Positions 25,222 through 33,482 of a DNA stretch of 64,000 nt are shown here, piece after piece. Positions within the stretch are counted from its first letter, which is position 1. Each line of letters opens with the position of its first letter. The notes beneath the pieces were generated by a model. It did not search any database. It was not told the origin of the DNA and worked only from the letters and a program-made list of their open reading frames with translations. Where the stretch lies: NCBI GenBank assembly GCA_937965785.1, contig CALCKT010000034.1:6779-70778 (forward strand). The letters run 5' to 3'. The stretch is from an uncultured Propionibacteriaceae bacterium. GTDB lineage: Bacteria > Actinomycetota > Actinomycetes > Propionibacteriales > Propionibacteriaceae. Position numbers and translations under genes: made by a program.

Positions 25222-27891
25222 TCAGTTCACCCCCGGCCCGGAACCGGATCCGTCGGGTTTCTCCGGCTCACCGGGGTCATCCGGTTCTCCGGGATCACCG
25301 GCTTCCTCAGGTTCTGCCGATTCCTCGGAACAGCTGGATTCTCCGGGCGCCTCGGATCCACCCGGTTCGTCCGCCTTCTCCGGGTCGTCCTGCGCTTCGG
25401 ATTTCTCGGTTCCCCCGGATCCGGACCTCGTCTTCTTCTTGCTCTTGCCGTTCCCGGATTCCGGTTTCCCGTGGAGGAGGTTCCGGCGTTTCCGAACGGC
25501 CAGCCAGGTTCCCAGCGAAGTGGCGATCAGGACCAGGCCCGCCAGGAGAACCCAGTAGGGAACACCGGAATCGACCTGGAGCGGCACCCGTTTGCCCACC
25601 AGGTTGTACTCGGTGTCGTACCCCTCGAGGACGAGTTGGTGTCCTCCCGTTGACAGTTCCGGCAGCGTCACCGTGGCCTCCACGGTGCCGTCCTCCGCCA
25701 CCGTGAAGTTGCCGAGCATCTGCGGCTCCGACTCGACGGTGACCCGCACCTTGGTTCCCGGAAGGAGTCCTTCGATGCGAATGTTGACCTTTCCGTCCTG
25801 GGTGACCCGGTATTCGGTGTCGTGAGCGGGATATTCACCATCCTCACCCACGGGACCCAAAGTGACTTTCATCTCCGCTCCCCCGGGAATGATCGGCCGT
25901 TGCCCGAACCTGACGATCGCGTCGATGACCCCACCCCCCTGCACGCTCGGAGGTTTCGCGTCCTCATCGATGTTGATGCGCTGGGACCACGTGATCAACC
26001 TGGTCGCCCAAGCGCGGTGACCTTCCTTGTTCGGATGGAAGAGCTCCTGCAGCTTTTCCATCTTGACCACTTCGGCAGCGCCCCGCCAAGCCACGCTACC
26101 CAGGGTGAGCCTCACGAAATAGGAGTCCTCCTCACAGATGGTGTGGCTCACCGCGAAGTCCTCCACCGAGTCCGCGAAATACACAGGCCAGCCTTTGCCC
26201 GCAGCCTCCTTGACGCTTGCCTCCACCTTGCCGTTGAGGGCCGCCAGTATTTTCTCGCTCACCTCGATCTCGGCCGGGCTGAACCCGATGTAGCGGGTAC
26301 CGAGATTCTTCCACGACAGCGGCCAGAGCGCCTGCGCGGAGGCGATCAACGCATCCGCCCCCAGGTTACCGTTGCATTGGCCACGCTTCTTGGGCCACAA
26401 AGGATTGGGGTAGGGTGAGACGATCACGGGGGCCATGACTCCCCCTCTCGCCTTTATCATCTGTTCACTGTTGACGGCCCGCGCAATCTTTTCATACGTG
26501 TCGGCGAACCCGGGATGCTTCTTAATTCTTTCAAGGTAGTGTTGCCGGCCTTTCTCGTCGGCACAATTTCCGAAGAAGCAGTGTCTCACTATCTCCGAGA
26601 AGCCGATGTCGTTACCGCCTATTGTGAGGAACACGATCTCCGGCGCTTCCACCTTCTTGAGAAGATTCATCTGATCGGGTTGTTTGTCGGTCTGGAGAAG
26701 GCCGAGCAGGTCGGGGCTGGTGGCCCCAGAGCAGGCGATGACCACGGCGTCGGGTTCCACATCGACGCCATAGGCGTTCCTGGAGCGGTGACAGGTGTAG
26801 TCCTCGCCGTCCTCCTCGTAGTCCCCCGCTCCTTCACCGGAGGAGTAGGAGTCCCCCAGTACGACGGTTCTTCCTCCGTGATGCTTGAGAAGGACACCTC
26901 CGTCCCCCCGCTTCAGGTCTCCGTCGATCAGGTTCACCGTCCCCCTTCTCGACACCGCGCCGAGCGCTTGGGAGCCGGCGAGCACAACCCAGTCCACCTT
27001 TCCCGTGTGTCCGGAACGAGTGCCCACGGTCCACACCTGCTCCACCGTGCCGCCCGGCGGAATCGCAGCCAGGTGTTTGCTGGGCGCGGGCACGAAGGGA
27101 ACTGCCTTGCGATCGCTGAAGGAGATCAAAAGACTGGCATCCGTAACGGGATTCCTGCTCGGGTTGTGGACCGTGACCCGGAAGTGCATGAGCTCACCTG
27201 CCCGCACCGTTTCGGGATCCGCCACCGAGAGTTCGAGAGCCGCCGGTTTCAGTTTTTCCAGTTGCTTGATCAGCTCGCCCGAATCCTTTGCATCAGAAAA
27301 AGTGCCGCCCGTGACATTGGCTATGCATTCCAGTTCACCTCCGCCGTCCTCGATGTCGAAGGCTACGGCCGCCACGGTCAGGTCAAACCCTGAGTCGACG
27401 ATGCTCTTCGCGACTTCGCAGGGCGGAGTGCCGCAGTTTGATTTTCCATCGGAAACCAGAACTATGGTCGCCGTTCCGTATCCCGCCGCCCTCAGGGAAT
27501 CGGCAGCCGCCTTCAGGGCAGGCCCCGTGGGGGTACCACCATTGGCGGTCAGCATCTGAATCTCTGCAGTGACGTCTGTGACATCGCTGTTGTCGCTGGG
27601 AGACAGCCCTCTCACCCAACCACCCGCTTGACAATTGTCGACCTGATTCCCCTCCCCGGGGTAGGTCCAGAGCCCGACCCGCTGTCCACGACGGGACTGG
27701 ACAAGGTCCTTCATGGCGGCCTTGGCTGTGGCCAGTTTGACGGTACCGGATGAGTCGTTCTCGTTCATGGAACCGGATACGTCAAATACGATGGCCAGGG
27801 GCGCATCCTCCGCGAAGGCATCGGGTGTGGCATGGACGAAGGTGGCGAGCAGAGCCAGCAGGGTCAGAACTGACAGAATTTTGCTTTTCAT
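25222..27891 (-). CDS. Secreted, membrane-anchored vWA-SGNH hydrolase fusion protein
   Basis: 889 aa. A signal peptide (1-28, ending DAFA) is followed by a von Willebrand A domain (about 31-212) with the MIDAS motif DVSGS (Asp37, Ser39, Ser41), TPTG at 120-123 and VSDGKSN at 146-152. A beta-sandwich adhesion-like domain follows (about 220-325). Residues 341-640 are an SGNH esterase/lipase domain: GDSYSSGEG with Ser348, GGND (425-428) and FHPNKEGH with His619. A further beta-domain, a membrane helix (about 780-799) and a 90-residue Glu/Pro/Gly-rich acidic tail end the protein. The topology puts both domains outside the cell. Natural substrate is unknown; a cell-envelope esterase tethered by an adhesion domain is inferred. 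The ATG overlaps the stop of the PASTA protein gene. Confidence 0.85.
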   Translation of the reverse strand: MKSKILSVLTLLALLATFVHATPDAFAEDAPLAIVFDVSGSMNENDSSGTVKLATAKAAMKDLVQSRRGQRVGLWTYPGEGNQVDNCQAGGWVRGLSPSDNSDVTDVTAEIQMLTANGGTPTGPALKAAADSLRAAGYGTATIVLVSDGKSNCGTPPCEVAKSIVDSGFDLTVAAVAFDIEDGGGELECIANVTGGTFSDAKDSGELIKQLEKLKPAALELSVADPETVRAGELMHFRVTVHNPSRNPVTDASLLISFSDRKAVPFVPAPSKHLAAIPPGGTVEQVWTVGTRSGHTGKVDWVVLAGSQALGAVSRRGTVNLIDGDLKRGDGGVLLKHHGGRTVVLGDSYSSGEGAGDYEEDGEDYTCHRSRNAYGVDVEPDAVVIACSGATSPDLLGLLQTDKQPDQMNLLKKVEAPEIVFLTIGGNDIGFSEIVRHCFFGNCADEKGRQHYLERIKKHPGFADTYEKIARAVNSEQMIKARGGVMAPVIVSPYPNPLWPKKRGQCNGNLGADALIASAQALWPLSWKNLGTRYIGFSPAEIEVSEKILAALNGKVEASVKEAAGKGWPVYFADSVEDFAVSHTICEEDSYFVRLTLGSVAWRGAAEVVKMEKLQELFHPNKEGHRAWATRLITWSQRINIDEDAKPPSVQGGGVIDAIVRFGQRPIIPGGAEMKVTLGPVGEDGEYPAHDTEYRVTQDGKVNIRIEGLLPGTKVRVTVESEPQMLGNFTVAEDGTVEATVTLPELSTGGHQLVLEGYDTEYNLVGKRVPLQVDSGVPYWVLLAGLVLIATSLGTWLAVRKRRNLLHGKPESGNGKSKKKTRSGSGGTEKSEAQDDPEKADEPGGSEAPGESSCSEESAEPEEAGDPGEPDDPGEPEKPDGSGSGPGVN

Positions 27892-29432
27892 CGGTTCGTC
27901 TCCAATGTTGCGATCTGATCAGGGATGCCCTTCAGAATCATGTCGCCAAGAATGACGCTACTGTTCTTCTCAGATGTCACAGTAATTTCCAGACGCAAAA
28001 CCTTCTCCACGGAAACGTTCACTTCCGCGGGCTTGGCGTAAGTCGCCGTGACATTTGCCAGCTCAACACCGTCACCCGTGATTACCACCTGCACGGCACC
28101 ATCCGAATCGCCGCGATCATCAACACCGACGAGCCCGCTGAGTCTGTACGCCTTCCGATCGATGAGCCATACCGCCTTGCTCGGGCTGCTCACTCTTCCC
28201 GAGCTGCACTTGACGGAATTGGTGTAAGCGGTTCCATTGATCTTGGCGTCGAACGCAGAGCATCCGTATCCTTCCGCCTTCACCTTCGACAGATACACTG
28301 CCATCCCTGGTTGGGCCACAATCACCTTGACTGCGCTCGGCAGCGGTTCACCCGTGGCAACACTTGCTTCCAGCACCGTTCCCGTGCGCGAAGCAAGGTC
28401 AAAACGTTCCTCTACCTCAACCTCGACGCCAAGCCTCTTCAGGGCTTCCACGGCTTCGGTTTGGGAGAGTCCAACGACGTTGGGCATGACCGCTGGTTTG
28501 CTCACTCGAAGTTTGATCGCAGATGCAACCGCCTCCCCACCAACGGGTTCCTGGGCCACCACGAATCCCGCATCGCCGCCCCATTCCACCTCGGAGATCT
28601 CAATTGAGGACAGAGCGACTCCCGAATCAGCCAATACCTGTTTCGCATCGACGAGACCCATTCCCCTCAAATCCGGCATGGCGAGTCCAGGAACCTGCTG
28701 CGCCGCAGGGATCTCAATGACCGAGGGCCCCGCCTCGGAGCGTCCCGCCTGGATCCGCTCATTCAGGAACCACCCACCGACCAGCCCGGCCAGCAGGCAG
28801 GAGACGCTCCACAGGACGAATGCGGTCAACCCCAGTTTCCGGAGCTGGCTCCGGGTTTTCTTCGCCTGGTCGGGAGTTCTCTCCTTCCTCTTCCTGCCTC
28901 GCCGTTTCCCGGCCTCCCCGGCACCATCCTGAGATGTCTCCGTGCCCACGGGTCCGGGCGGAGCAGCGGGCCCCGGTGTTCCCACGGGCACCTGCACAGG
29001 AGGCTGGCTGGCTGGCGGGTGATTCACCACCTTTCGCGTTGGCTGCTGCTGTGCAGCGGGCGGTGGCCCCACCGGCCGGGGTGGTTGCGGCGGGCGAGGC
29101 GGCCGTGGCCCACTCACCGGGGAAGGAGCCGATCCAGCCGAGGAGCGGGGATCACCGCCCGGTGGTCGGGGTGCTCCGGCCGGTTTTGCCGCCTGCATCT
29201 GTTGAGGCGGACCGCCCGGCGGAGGGCCGGGGTTCGCTGTTCCGGGCTTCCCTCCACCGATGGAAGGCCTTGGTGACTTCGCGGGAGGCGCAGGTTTTCC
29301 GGACACCGGCCCGCCATTTTTCGCTTCCTCGACCGCGGAAACTTCTTCCCTACCCTCCGCTGTGGTCTCATTCACGGATTCCCCAGGTGCCTGCGGCTGA
29401 TCGCCACCGGCCGGTCCCTGTTCATGTGTCAT
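27888..29432 (-). CDS. Membrane protein with Pro-rich cytosolic arm, PASTA repeats and NPCBM-like domain
   Basis: 514 aa from ATG 29432, behind GGAGGG; a GTG at 29447 is possible. About 190 residues of Pro/Gly/Ala-rich cytosolic sequence, a basic patch (GKRRGRKRKE) and one membrane helix (near 205-225) are followed by two PASTA repeats (VPGLAMPDLRGMGLVDAKQV and AVMPNVVGLSQTEAVEALKR). The C-terminal 140 residues look like an NPCBM carbohydrate-binding fold (YLSKVKAEG, NGTAYTNSV, GLVGVDDRGDSDG, LRLEITV). PASTA domains sense peptidoglycan fragments, but there is no kinase or transpeptidase domain, so this is a wall-binding or scaffold protein. It is coupled by an ATGA overlap to the vWA-SGNH gene and likely works with it. 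Confidence 0.8.
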   Translation of the reverse strand: MTHEQGPAGGDQPQAPGESVNETTAEGREEVSAVEEAKNGGPVSGKPAPPAKSPRPSIGGGKPGTANPGPPPGGPPQQMQAAKPAGAPRPPGGDPRSSAGSAPSPVSGPRPPRPPQPPRPVGPPPAAQQQPTRKVVNHPPASQPPVQVPVGTPGPAAPPGPVGTETSQDGAGEAGKRRGRKRKERTPDQAKKTRSQLRKLGLTAFVLWSVSCLLAGLVGGWFLNERIQAGRSEAGPSVIEIPAAQQVPGLAMPDLRGMGLVDAKQVLADSGVALSSIEISEVEWGGDAGFVVAQEPVGGEAVASAIKLRVSKPAVMPNVVGLSQTEAVEALKRLGVEVEVEERFDLASRTGTVLEASVATGEPLPSAVKVIVAQPGMAVYLSKVKAEGYGCSAFDAKINGTAYTNSVKCSSGRVSSPSKAVWLIDRKAYRLSGLVGVDDRGDSDGAVQVVITGDGVELANVTATYAKPAEVNVSVEKVLRLEITVTSEKNSSVILGDMILKGIPDQIATLETNR

Positions 29433-29931
29433 CGATTTTCCCTCCACCCAACTTCTTCATCACACGTCTCCGAAAAGATTCCTTCACCCTTGAAATGAGC
29501 CAATTCATCGTCGATCGCACAAACTCGAGGCCGCCCATGTGGCACACGGAACCGGCATCGTGGTGTTTCCTCGCGGCGGATAGTGATCGTTCATGTGGAC
29601 TCCCCATTGATCCAGTGATGCAATTCTTGCGTACACGACCCCGCCTTGGGAAGACTTCTCGGAACCGATCCCGGTGTCGCGCAGCCCGGGCCCCACACGG
29701 CTTCATGGCGGTCAACGTCATCCTGTCCGTTGGCATCGCACCTCGGGACCCGGGTCCTGTTCGATCCATGGCATTTCCGTCGATTGCGCGGAACACACCA
29801 CCTGGTGGGTCCTTCCGGGCATCCGGCCGACTTGCCCCACCCCGTGACGGCCTCTCCCAGTGGTCCTTGCCGACCTCAACGGCCCGGCGGCGCGCCAGGC
29901 CCTCCGCCCCACCCTGTGGAACGGTTTCGCG
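29433..29931 (-). other. Non-coding stretch between the beta-propeller and PASTA genes
   Basis: About 500 bp without a convincing gene. Several open frames exist on both strands, including a 124-codon frame at 29422-29796, but they are Arg/Ser-rich, overlap the PASTA start and show no family features. The stretch probably holds the promoter of the PASTA/vWA pair; no clear -10/-35 pair was found. Confidence 0.5.
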
Positions 29932-31380
29932 TCACCGCAGCACCGCGAACTTGTCCTCGCTGCTCAGGATCAGGTACTGGTCTTCCTGCTGGATGTAGGT
30001 GTAGCCGTCGAAGGCCTGTTTCCACAGCATCTCCGGCTGGCCGGGTTTGATCGCCACCAGTTGCACGCCCTCGCCCCTGTCATCGGAGGCTATGACGTTT
30101 CCATCCGCCGTGCGGAACACCACCCGACCGAACGCCACCGAGTACTTCTCCAGCTCGATTTTTCCCGTGCCCATGTCGGCGACGCCCACGTACATCTCCT
30201 GCGATTCCGCCAGCAACACCACCGGCTGTCCCCCGTGATCGAAGATGGTCGGGTAACCGCTGCCCCAGTTCTGCCCCCATTGCACGCCCCCGGTGCGCGG
30301 ATCGAGGCGTTCAACCATTTCACCCTGAAGTGACCCGACGAGCAGGGCGTCCTTGAAGACGTGGAGCGGCCCGTTGGAGTTCGGTTTCTGCCAGATCTGG
30401 TTGCCTGCCGAGTCGTAGGCGGCCAGGCGGCCGTTGTTGTGCTCGGAGGCGACGACGATCCCGTCGATGCGCACGAAACCCGTCGAATCGCTGTACCAGG
30501 AAGGTGCGCTGCCGTCGGTCAGGGACATGGACTTGAAGCAGCTGACATCAGCCCCGAACTCGTTGACCCAGCAGAGATCGGCGAATCCGTCGCGCTCCCT
30601 GACCATGAACGCGCCCTCCTGCGGTTCGATGGCGACCTCGGTCGTCCACTCGGCGACACCCGAGCCCGCGATGTCCGGGATGCGGCTGATCCTCACCTTG
30701 CCGATGGCCTCCTCGTCCGGTTCGTAGTGGTAGACGGCCTTCGTGTCGCTTCCCACCATCGATCCGTGGCCCAGGTCGAGTTCACGCACGAATCCCCCGT
30801 CCGAGGCCCGGTGAACCAGGAACCGGTTCCTTCCGGCAGCGTCCGTGACGACCAGCCCGAACAGCCCGTCGGACAGTTTGGTGTTGATCTGGATGCTCAC
30901 CGCACCACCGATCCGCTCACCGATGTCAACCGACCAGCGCTCCGAACCGTCGTCCCAGGCAAACAACTTGAGCCGTGTTTCCCCACCGGCCGCGTTGGGG
31001 GCCAGCAGCAACCCCTCAGCCACACCTCCGACGACCCCGCCCCCGCTTTGACCCTCCCATGCGATCTGGGGGGCCTGGCCAAGTCCGGCGACAGGTTTGA
31101 CGGCCTCCTCCTTCCCGTTTCCCCGCAGGAAGAACCACCAGGTCCCGAACCCGGCGGCGAGCACCAGCACGGCCGCCAGCGCAATGATCAGAACCGTTCT
31201 CGCCCTGCCCGGTCCGCGCGGCGGTTGTGGCTGCCCCGCCTGCCCCGGAACCGTTTCCCCCGGGGATTGCGGGGATGCCACGGACTGCTCGGGAGGACGA
31301 GGAACGAACCCCTGCGGCGGCGCGATCATGTCCGGTCCCGGGCCGAGATGCCCGTCGGGTGGGGTGTGCTGTTCGCTCAT
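29932..31380 (-). CDS. Membrane-anchored PQQ-like beta-propeller protein
   Basis: 482 aa. The first 60 residues are Pro/Gly/Gln-rich and cytosolic, one membrane helix follows (VLIIALAAVLVLAAGFGTWWF), and the rest is a repetitive beta-propeller of the PQQ/YWTD type: DGSERWSVDI, DSAGNQIWQK, DPRTGGVQWGQN and QPEMLWKQ mark successive blades. No catalytic residues are obvious; such propellers usually mediate protein contacts or assembly outside the membrane. It shares the Pro-rich arm plus single helix plan with the neighbouring PASTA protein, which suggests a common envelope function. Divergent from ferritin. Confidence 0.8.
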   Translation of the reverse strand: MSEQHTPPDGHLGPGPDMIAPPQGFVPRPPEQSVASPQSPGETVPGQAGQPQPPRGPGRARTVLIIALAAVLVLAAGFGTWWFFLRGNGKEEAVKPVAGLGQAPQIAWEGQSGGGVVGGVAEGLLLAPNAAGGETRLKLFAWDDGSERWSVDIGERIGGAVSIQINTKLSDGLFGLVVTDAAGRNRFLVHRASDGGFVRELDLGHGSMVGSDTKAVYHYEPDEEAIGKVRISRIPDIAGSGVAEWTTEVAIEPQEGAFMVRERDGFADLCWVNEFGADVSCFKSMSLTDGSAPSWYSDSTGFVRIDGIVVASEHNNGRLAAYDSAGNQIWQKPNSNGPLHVFKDALLVGSLQGEMVERLDPRTGGVQWGQNWGSGYPTIFDHGGQPVVLLAESQEMYVGVADMGTGKIELEKYSVAFGRVVFRTADGNVIASDDRGEGVQLVAIKPGQPEMLWKQAFDGYTYIQQEDQYLILSSEDKFAVLR

Positions 31381-31516
31381 ACAGACTCCTCACTGATCCG
31401 GTAGCCCCATTCTTGCTCACCCGGAGCTGCGCGACGAAGGTTTTCCGGAACCGGTTCCGGAAGTCTCCGCCCCGCTCGGCCTGCTGTCGTCGTTTTGGTC
31501 ACACGCAGACTCTTCA

Positions 31517-31535
31517 ATAGCCAAACCTAACCAAA
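31517..31535 (+). promoter_or_regulatory. Candidate IdeR/DtxR-type iron box upstream of ferritin
   Basis: A 19-bp site about 40 bp before the ferritin start matches 12 of 19 positions of the mycobacterial IdeR consensus. The right half (CTAACCAAA) is nearly perfect and the left half is poor. IdeR/DtxR is known to activate ferritin genes from upstream sites in related bacteria. A TAGTCT hexamer at 31562-31567 could be the -10. Confidence 0.3.
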
Positions 31536-31574
31536 TCGCTGGTTCCGGGGTGGTGAGCGGCTAGTCTTTCTGGC

Positions 31575-32075
31575 ATGGAACTTACTGGAGAACTAAAGGA
31601 AGCTTTCAACGCCCAGGTCACCATGGAGCTGCAGGCTGCCGTCGTGTACCGGCAGCTTTCCATCGATATGGACGCCCTCGACCTGCCCGGCATCGCCGGC
31701 TGGTTCAAGGCCCAGTCCGCCGAGGAAGAGGTGCACGCGGACAAATTCATCACCCACATGCTGGATCGTGACGCCACCCCGCTGATCGGCGCCATCAACG
31801 CCCAGCCCAAGCACGTCACCACGGTCCTCGAGGCCTTCGAGGCCGCCCTCGCCCACGAGAAGAAGGTGTCCGAGGCCATCCGCGGCCTCTACCGCCTCGC
31901 CAACTCCACCGACGACATCGATGCCCTGCCGCTGCTGAGCTGGTTCGTCGACGAGCAGATCGAGGAGGAATCCACCGTCTCCGCCATCATCAACCGCATC
32001 AAACTGATCGGCAATGACGGCAACGGCATCCTCCGCCTCGACGAGGAACTCGGCGGTCGCTCAACGCAGGCCTGA
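31575..32075 (+). CDS. ftn: Non-haem ferritin
   Basis: 166 aa from ATG 31575, a four-helix bundle. Ferroxidase residues are present: Glu18, Glu51, His54, Glu95 and Gln128/Glu131. There is no haem-ligating methionine of bacterioferritin type (position 52 is Glu), so this is ferritin rather than Bfr. It oxidises and stores iron and limits Fenton chemistry. Possible IdeR control is suggested by the box at 31517-31535. It ends at a long hairpin shared with the convergent DUF417 gene. Confidence 0.93.
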   Translation: MELTGELKEAFNAQVTMELQAAVVYRQLSIDMDALDLPGIAGWFKAQSAEEEVHADKFITHMLDRDATPLIGAINAQPKHVTTVLEAFEAALAHEKKVSEAIRGLYRLANSTDDIDALPLLSWFVDEQIEEESTVSAIINRIKLIGNDGNGILRLDEELGGRSTQA

Positions 32076-32093
32076 GCCCACAGCCATTGAACA

Positions 32094-32142
32094 GGCGCGG
32101 GGCGGCCCGATCTCCTTCCCGGGAGTCGGGCCGCCCCGCGCC
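32094..32142. terminator. Bidirectional hairpin between ferritin and DUF417 genes
   Basis: Perfect 17-bp arms (32094-32110 and 32126-32142) with a 15-nt loop lie between the convergent genes. No strong U-tract on either side, but stem stability and position indicate termination in both directions. Confidence 0.75.
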
Positions 32143-32164
32143 TTGTCAGGAGCAGTTGTCCCGA

Positions 32165-32776
32165 TCAGGCGTTCCGCCGCTTCAGCGCCATTCTCGCCGA
32201 ATCCACCAGCAGCACCAGACCAGCTCCCATCTGGATGCAGTCCTTGACCACCAGACGTCCGCGGCCCGACAGGAATGGCTGCCCCAGATCCGCGTCGGCC
32301 AGCCCCTCTGCCGGAGCAGTCACCCAGACCTGCGGCGTGGTGAGAAGGAACGACAGGGTGACGCAAGTGAACCCGATCAGCGCCAACGCACCCAACATGC
32401 CCAATTCAGGGCGCACCCAGTGCAGGGCGATGAACACGGCGATCAGGATGATGCTCACCCCCACGAAGATGGCCATCGGATACGTGCCATTGGCCTCATG
32501 CCAGGCTCGGTTCGCTTCATTCAGCACACCTTCGGCATTGACATGGGCCTTGTAGTTCTCGGGATCCTTGATCATCCACCTCATGAGCGGAGACGTGGCA
32601 ACGAAGGGGACGATACCGTCGGCCTCATATTTGAACCATTTGAGTCCCCCGATCCACAGCAGGACGATCAAGACCCCGATCCGCAGCACCGTCATCGCAA
32701 CCCGGTCGAGACCCGCGAGCCACGTGCTCACCTTGACCACAATTCCCGTTGTCCCGCTTTTATCAGTTTTGGTCAC
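32165..32776 (-). CDS. DUF417 (YkgB/RclC-like) membrane protein
   Basis: 203 aa from GTG 32776, preceded by GAGGAAGGAA; the open frame extends 17 codons further but without a comparable ribosome-binding site. Four hydrophobic segments are visible. VLLWIGGLKWFKYEADGI with VATSPLMRWM is the family signature, and FLSGRGRLVVKDCIQMGAG fits the conserved C-terminal segment. In E. coli RclC (YkgB) belongs to the reactive-chlorine resistance regulon; elsewhere the role is unclear. Next to ferritin, an oxidative-stress function is plausible but inferred. Confidence 0.85.
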   Translation of the reverse strand: MTKTDKSGTTGIVVKVSTWLAGLDRVAMTVLRIGVLIVLLWIGGLKWFKYEADGIVPFVATSPLMRWMIKDPENYKAHVNAEGVLNEANRAWHEANGTYPMAIFVGVSIILIAVFIALHWVRPELGMLGALALIGFTCVTLSFLLTTPQVWVTAPAEGLADADLGQPFLSGRGRLVVKDCIQMGAGLVLLVDSARMALKRRNA

Positions 32777-33022
32777 AGCTTTTCCTTCCTCGACGAGGAC
32801 ACCCACGAGCCGCTGCGGGCGAGACATCCGCTTCGAAGAACAAGACCTTGCCTACAAGCCCGCCGACATCGTGCGCGTCACGTGAACCACACTGATTCTC
32901 AAGCGGAGAATGCTACAGGAATCACGAAGGAAACCCGGTCATACGAGAGGTTCATCGAGTGTCCCGCTCCAGGGACCTGATTTTTCCGCCACCAACGCGA
33001 ATCACCACGAATTCGCCACGAC

Positions 33023-33053
33023 AACGGCCCGGCCTCCAAGAGGCCGGGCCGTT
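33023..33053 (-). terminator. Terminator behind the distal rpsQ copy
   Basis: A 14-bp perfect stem (33023-33036 with 33040-33053), 3-nt loop, lies 14 bp after the stop of the hybrid rpsQ. It may be the original end of the S10 operon; the hairpin after the proximal rpsQ is unrelated in sequence. Confidence 0.75.
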
Positions 33054-33066
33054 CATGTGATTCAGA

Positions 33067-33345
33067 TCACTTGGCGCGTTCGATGATCTCGATCAGGCGC
33101 CAGCGCTTCTGCGCCGACAATGGACGGGTCTCCATGACGCGGACGCGGTCACCGATACCGGCGGTGTTGTCCTCGTCGTGGACCTTGATGCGCGACGACT
33201 TGGTCATGACCTTGCCGTAGAGCGGGTGCTTCACGCGGTCCTCGACCAGGACGACGATGGTCTTGTCCATCTTGTCCGAGACGACGACGCCCTGCATCAC
33301 CTTGCGGCGGCCGCGCAGCTCGTTGACGGTCAGGGCCTTGCTCAT
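33067..33345 (-). CDS. Second 30S ribosomal protein S17, with L29-derived N-terminus
   Basis: 92 aa. Residues 1-12 (MSKALTVNELRG) are the start of L29 and residues 13-92 are S17, identical to the native S17 from RRKVMQG onward. The reading frame and the rpmC ribosome-binding site (AGGTGAG) are intact, so the protein could be made. However, the permease terminator at 33447-33473 lies just upstream and no promoter is visible, so expression is doubtful. It marks the outer edge of the inserted ABC/two-component cassette. Whether it is a functional S17 or a passive by-product of recombination cannot be told from sequence. Confidence 0.9.
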   Translation of the reverse strand: MSKALTVNELRGRRKVMQGVVVSDKMDKTIVVLVEDRVKHPLYGKVMTKSSRIKVHDEDNTAGIGDRVRVMETRPLSAQKRWRLIEIIERAK

Positions 33346-33428
33346 CAGATCTCACCTGCTTCGCGTTTGATGAAACGGGCCTTGAAGGGCAGCTTGTGGA
33401 CGGCGAGGCGCATCGCCTCGCGGGGCAC
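33345..33428 (-). pseudogene. 3' remnant of rplP in the duplicated segment
   Basis: The last 27 or so codons of rplP are preserved, including the stop that overlaps the rpmC-type start, then homology ends abruptly in unrelated sequence. There is no start codon, so it is a fragment. Confidence 0.85.
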
Positions 33429-33446
33429 CGCAGCGGAGTGACCCAT

Positions 33447-33473
33447 GGGTGGGCTGGGGTACCCCGCCCACCC
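33447..33473 (-). terminator. Hairpin after the FtsX-type permease
   Basis: Arms of 8 plus 4 bp (33447-33454 and 33456-33459 with 33462-33473) and a 2-nt loop lie 10 bp after the permease stop. It separates the ABC/two-component cassette from the hybrid rpsQ. Confidence 0.65.
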
Positions 33474-33482
33474 GTCCCTTGC

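Larger units (their letters stand above)
33066..33428. repeat. Partial duplication of rplP-rpmC-rpsQ (distal copy)
   Basis: Positions 33066-33316 are identical, base for base, to 38711-38961 (all but the first codons of rpsQ). Positions 33309-33428 match 39184-39303 (rpmC start and rplP end) with only a few changes. The 222 bp between these two blocks in the native locus (rest of rpmC and the rpsQ start) are missing. The join falls in an 8-bp sequence, GGCCGCGC, present at both native positions. Confidence 0.95.

Noticed and set aside
29422..29796. 124-codon - strand frame in the gap before the PASTA gene
   Set aside because: It overlaps the PASTA start, is Arg/Met-rich and has no recognisable motif or clear ribosome-binding site.
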